Position numbers and translations under genes: made by a program. A model generated the notes under the pieces. The model worked only from the letters and a program-made list of their open reading frames with translations, was not told where the DNA came from and searched no databases. Positions 6,687 to 8,617 of a DNA stretch of 8,617 bases are shown here, piece after piece; position 1 is the first letter of the stretch, and every line of letters starts with the position of its first letter. The DNA comes from CAZHZT01 sp964537285. GTDB lineage: Bacteria > Bacteroidota > Bacteroidia > Chitinophagales > Saprospiraceae. Location: NCBI GenBank assembly GCA_964537285.1, contig CAZHZT010000175.1, positions 1 to 8,617 of the forward strand. The letters are read 5' to 3'.

Positions 6687-7017
6687 ACATAATTCATCCC
6701 GAATTTTAAGAAACTTCCTGTTGTCAAAGAACGATAATTAATAGTAGATTCCGTAAATCAATATTTTAGGACCGGCCTTATTCAATTTAGCTTTTTGGAA
6801 GGTTGGCAGCCGTTAAAAAATGAATACTGTTTGAGCCCCGGCGAGTTTATTCATTTTCGGCTGCCAACCTTTCAAAAAGCGTTAAGAATTGAATACAGCC
6901 TTGATTTTTTGCTACTTTTTTATCAAGAAAAAAGTAGATACTGCTTTAATTAACAAGTCTTTATAAATATTTTTTTACAAAACATGATTCATCCCGAAAA
7001 TTCGGGATGAATCATGT
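6687..7017 (+). repeat. Dispersed modular repeat, copy 3 (full length, 331 bp)
   Basis: Same modular order as copy 2: left end ACATAATTCATCCCGAA (6687-6703), TGTTGTCAA (6719-6727), long hairpin with inner arms 6790-6811 and 6859-6880 (all 22 positions pair, one as G-T), outer partners at 6774-6787 and 6887-6900 and AAATCAA / TTGATTT (6755-6761, 6901-6907), the CTACTTTTTT hairpin (6912-6937), a diverged spacer and a terminal hairpin (6980-7019). Orientation is sense to nupC. The left end repeats the left arm of the terminal hairpin at 16 of 17 positions and is therefore also an inverted repeat of the right end. The span from ACAT to ATGT is 331 bp, as in copy 2. Confidence 0.9.
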
Positions 7018-7019
7018 TT
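6980..7019. terminator. Bidirectional hairpin terminator between nupC and pyrC
   Basis: A perfect 19-bp stem (6980-6998 with 7001-7019) encloses an AA loop, with AAA at one foot and TTT at the other. It lies seven bases beyond the pyrC stop and would terminate pyrC. On the plus strand it is about 300 bases after nupC. It is the counterpart of the hairpin at 3639-3680: the ends (ACATG, CCGAA) are the same, but seven bases in the middle of each arm differ and are compensated in the partner arm. Confidence 0.78.
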
Positions 7020-7026
7020 ACTAAGC

Positions 7027-8379
7027 TTACCTTTCCGCCTCAAAAGTAAGCCGCTCTCCCATTTTATCTTCAAAAAACAAGCCGTCAAGATAAGCAAGAT
7101 GGCCACTCACTATGGTCGCATAATTTCTGCCTTTAAAAGTATGCCCGTTGAAAGGTGACCAGCCACATTTATAAGCCAGATTCTTTGGCCCTACCTGAAG
7201 CGGTTCATTTGGGTCAACAAGAATAATATCTGCCCAGTATCCTTCCTCAAGGTAACCTCTTTTCTCCATTCGGAAGCACTCAGCAGGAGCATGGCACATC
7301 TTTTCAACAATCCTCTCGAGAGTAATTTTTCCCTGATGGTAAAAATCCAACATGATATTCAAGGAATGTTGTACCAGTGGAATTCCGGAAGGCGATTTGG
7401 TATACACCTTTTTCTTTTCATCCATTGTATGAGGAGCGTGATCCGTTGCAATGACGTCAAGTCGGTTATCCATCATGGCATCCCAGATTGCCTCCTGATG
7501 TTCTTTCCCTTTAATGGCAGGATTACACTTTATCTTTGCCCCCAAAGTTTTATAATCATCCGAGTTGAAATACAAATGGTGTACACAAGCTTCTCCCGTG
7601 ATCCTTTTTTCCCTAAGCGGTATTTCATTAGTAAAAAGATCGAGCTCCTGAGCGGTAGATAAATGAAGGATATGAAGGCGTGCATTGTGTTTCTTAGCCA
7701 ATTCCATGGCCATTGAGGAAGAAATATAACAACCTTCAGCAGATCTGATTTCCGGATGCAATTCTACAGGAATATTATCTCCGTATTGTTTTTTATATTG
7801 CTCAAGATTATCTCTGATAGTCTTTTCATCCTCACAATGCGTCGCAATGAGAAGAGGCACCTGTGAAAACAGGTTTTCCAGGGTTTGGGCATCATCCACA
7901 AGCATATTTCCTGTGCTGGAACCCATGAAAATCTTCACACCACATACCTGCGTAGAATCCGTCTTTAACACCTCTTCTATATTATCATTCGTTGCGCCCA
8001 TATAGAAGGAATAATTCGCCAAAGATCGCTTTGCCCCCAGGCGGTATTTATCCGCTAACCGCTTTTGAGTAGTACTGGTAGGCTTGGTATTGGGCATTTC
8101 CATAAAAGAAGTCACTCCACCTGCAACGGCAGCCCTGGATTCTGTATAAATATCTGCTTTATGGGTCAATCCAGGTTCTCTAAAATGTACTTGATCATCA
8201 ATGATACCCGGCATAACGATCATATCAGATGCATCCAGCTCGACACCTGCTGAGACATCGATTACGCCTTCCATTTTACTAATTTTACCGTCTTCAATAT
8301 AGATATCCAGCGTTTCCCGCTCCCCCCTGTTAATGACTGTTGCATTTCTGATCAGGAGATTATTCATTGACATATTCAT
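7027..8379 (-). CDS. pyrC: Dihydroorotase
   Basis: Cytosolic metal-dependent amidohydrolase that interconverts N-carbamoyl-aspartate and dihydroorotate, step three of de novo pyrimidine synthesis. The 450 residues fit class I dihydroorotases. Landmarks are IDDQVHFREPG (60-70, His65 and substrate Arg67), MPNT (95-98), the probable carboxylated lysine Lys149 in GVKIFMGSSTG, His181 in ATHCEDE, His239 in LHLS, and Asp313 in ATDHAPH. The first histidine of the usual HxH metal pair is glutamine (Gln63). I recall DDQVHFREPG from other Bacteroidota dihydroorotases, so this is probably a lineage trait rather than loss of function, but allantoinase or dihydropyrimidinase relatives should be considered. 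The start is uncertain: Met1, Met3 and Met5 are all possible, and Met5 (8367) begins at the conserved NNLLIRNA. It is convergent with nupC. Confidence 0.9.
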   Translation of the reverse strand: MNMSMNNLLIRNATVINRGERETLDIYIEDGKISKMEGVIDVSAGVELDASDMIVMPGIIDDQVHFREPGLTHKADIYTESRAAVAGGVTSFMEMPNTKPTSTTQKRLADKYRLGAKRSLANYSFYMGATNDNIEEVLKTDSTQVCGVKIFMGSSTGNMLVDDAQTLENLFSQVPLLIATHCEDEKTIRDNLEQYKKQYGDNIPVELHPEIRSAEGCYISSSMAMELAKKHNARLHILHLSTAQELDLFTNEIPLREKRITGEACVHHLYFNSDDYKTLGAKIKCNPAIKGKEHQEAIWDAMMDNRLDVIATDHAPHTMDEKKKVYTKSPSGIPLVQHSLNIMLDFYHQGKITLERIVEKMCHAPAECFRMEKRGYLEEGYWADIILVDPNEPLQVGPKNLAYKCGWSPFNGHTFKGRNYATIVSGHLAYLDGLFFEDKMGERLTFEAER

Positions 8380-8387
8380 CTCTTTTT

Positions 8388-8409
8388 TGTTCTTTTACGA
8401 ACAAAAGTA
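8388..8409 (-). promoter_or_regulatory. Candidate pyrC promoter -7 element with overlapping inverted repeat
   Basis: On the minus strand TACTTTTG (8409-8402) matches TAnnTTTG at all specified positions and lies about 22 bases before the pyrC ATG. No TTTG box sits 19 to 21 bases upstream, so the promoter is incomplete by consensus. An inverted repeat TGTTC / GAACA (8388-8392 and 8399-8403) begins at the end of this element, covers the expected start of transcription and could be an operator or a leader stem. Confidence 0.4.
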
Positions 8410-8501
8410 ACAATTAGGTTTTAAATTGCTTACAGAAGTTGTTCAAAAAGTAATTCATTGCCCTTGGTATGGGAAATTTACTTGTAGGGAGGTTCGTTTT
8501 C

Positions 8502-8528
8502 ATTTATTTTTTCTTCGAAAAAATAAAT
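8502..8528. terminator. AT-rich hairpin downstream of the partial gene
   Basis: A 12-bp perfect stem (8502-8513 with 8517-8528) made almost wholly of A-T pairs has a three-base loop. It lies 16 bases beyond the stop of the minus-strand partial gene at 8545 and could mark its 3' end. There is no T-run outside the stem, so it is not a classical intrinsic terminator. Confidence 0.35.
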
Positions 8529-8544
8529 AAGGTTCTAGATGATT

Positions 8545-8617
8545 TCATTTGGTAAACGTTTCAAGAACAAAAGGCAGGCCTAATTTCTTCTGAGTAGTGC
8601 TAGCATCAATGTCGTCA
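8545..8617 (-). CDS. C-terminal fragment of an unidentified protein
   Basis: The window end carries an open minus-strand frame of 23 codons ending in TGA at 8547-8545. Its translation, DDIDASTTQKKLGLPFVLETF followed by TK, reads like a genuine protein C-terminus rather than noise: a charged start, then an amphipathic GLPFVLETF tail. A hairpin follows the stop closely. It is on the same strand as pyrC, 165 bases upstream, so the two could be in one transcript, although the hairpin and the pyrC -7 element argue for separate units. I do not recognise the family, and so short an open frame can occur by chance. Confidence 0.4.
   Translation of the reverse strand, partial: DDIDASTTQKKLGLPFVLETFTK

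Larger units (their letters stand above)
6676..7026. other. Convergent nupC/pyrC intergenic region
   Basis: This 351-bp gap is essentially one copy of the dispersed repeat: only 11 bases separate the nupC stop from its left end, and 9 bases separate its right end from the pyrC stop. No coding sequence was recognised. Confidence 0.85.

Noticed and set aside
1..6940. Integron attC sites suggested by TTTTTAAC / GTTAAAAA at the repeat hairpins
   Set aside because: The pairs do not fit the RYYYAAC-GTTRRRY layout, the flanking genes are large housekeeping genes in alternating orientation rather than cassettes, and no integrase is present.
3347..7017. CRISPR-like repetition
   Set aside because: There are only three distant copies, far longer than CRISPR repeats, with no regular spacers and no cas genes.
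5341..8379. nupC and pyrC as a pyrimidine operon
   Set aside because: They are on opposite strands and convergent, with a terminator hairpin and a repeat copy between them.
8445..8484. Weak inverted repeat AAGTAA...TTACTT in the pyrC upstream region
   Set aside because: The arms pair only with several mismatches and unequal lengths, little better than chance in AT-rich DNA.

Overview
The window looks like chromosomal DNA of a free-living, probably marine or saline-habitat member of the Bacteroidota. Four things suggest this: the transketolase and the 450-residue dihydroorotase have Bacteroidota-type sequence, candidate promoters fit the TTTG / TAnnTTTG pattern of that phylum, most genes lack a strong Shine-Dalgarno site, and an NhaD sodium/proton antiporter lies beside a CNT nucleoside transporter. 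Rank below phylum cannot be fixed from this stretch. No phage, transposase, CRISPR, tRNA or rRNA is visible.

Layout, left to right. 1-126 is the truncated end of a dispersed repeat. modA (minus, molybdate-binding lipoprotein) and tkt (plus, transketolase) diverge from a 214-bp gap. tkt converges on nhaD (minus) across a 543-bp gap filled by a 170-bp cloverleaf-like palindrome with 10-bp direct repeats, then a second full copy of the dispersed repeat. nhaD and nupC (plus) diverge from a 318-bp gap that holds a near-perfect 72-bp palindrome and a separate 25-bp-stem hairpin. nupC converges on pyrC (minus, dihydroorotase) across a 351-bp gap occupied by the third repeat copy. The last 73 bp probably encode the C-terminus of another minus-strand protein.

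The five complete genes are metabolic and transport genes with no operon between them; every neighbouring pair is divergent or convergent. Functionally they cover molybdate uptake, the non-oxidative pentose phosphate pathway, sodium/proton homeostasis, nucleoside salvage and de novo pyrimidine synthesis. The last two both feed the pyrimidine pool, and tkt feeds ribose-5-phosphate to it, but nothing in the sequence shows co-regulation.

The most unusual content is intergenic. A modular repeat of about 331 bp fills both convergent gaps. A third copy starts 5 to 9 bp after the modA stop. All three lie in sense orientation behind modA, tkt and nupC. The two complete copies consist of a long hairpin, a CTACTTTTTT hairpin and a terminal 19-20-bp hairpin that abuts the stop codon of the opposing gene. 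Arm sequences differ between copies with compensating changes, so the folding is conserved better than the sequence. The 170-bp palindrome beside tkt looks like a small non-autonomous insertion: removing it together with one direct repeat restores the close stop-to-repeat spacing seen at the other two sites. Function and mobility of these elements are inference.
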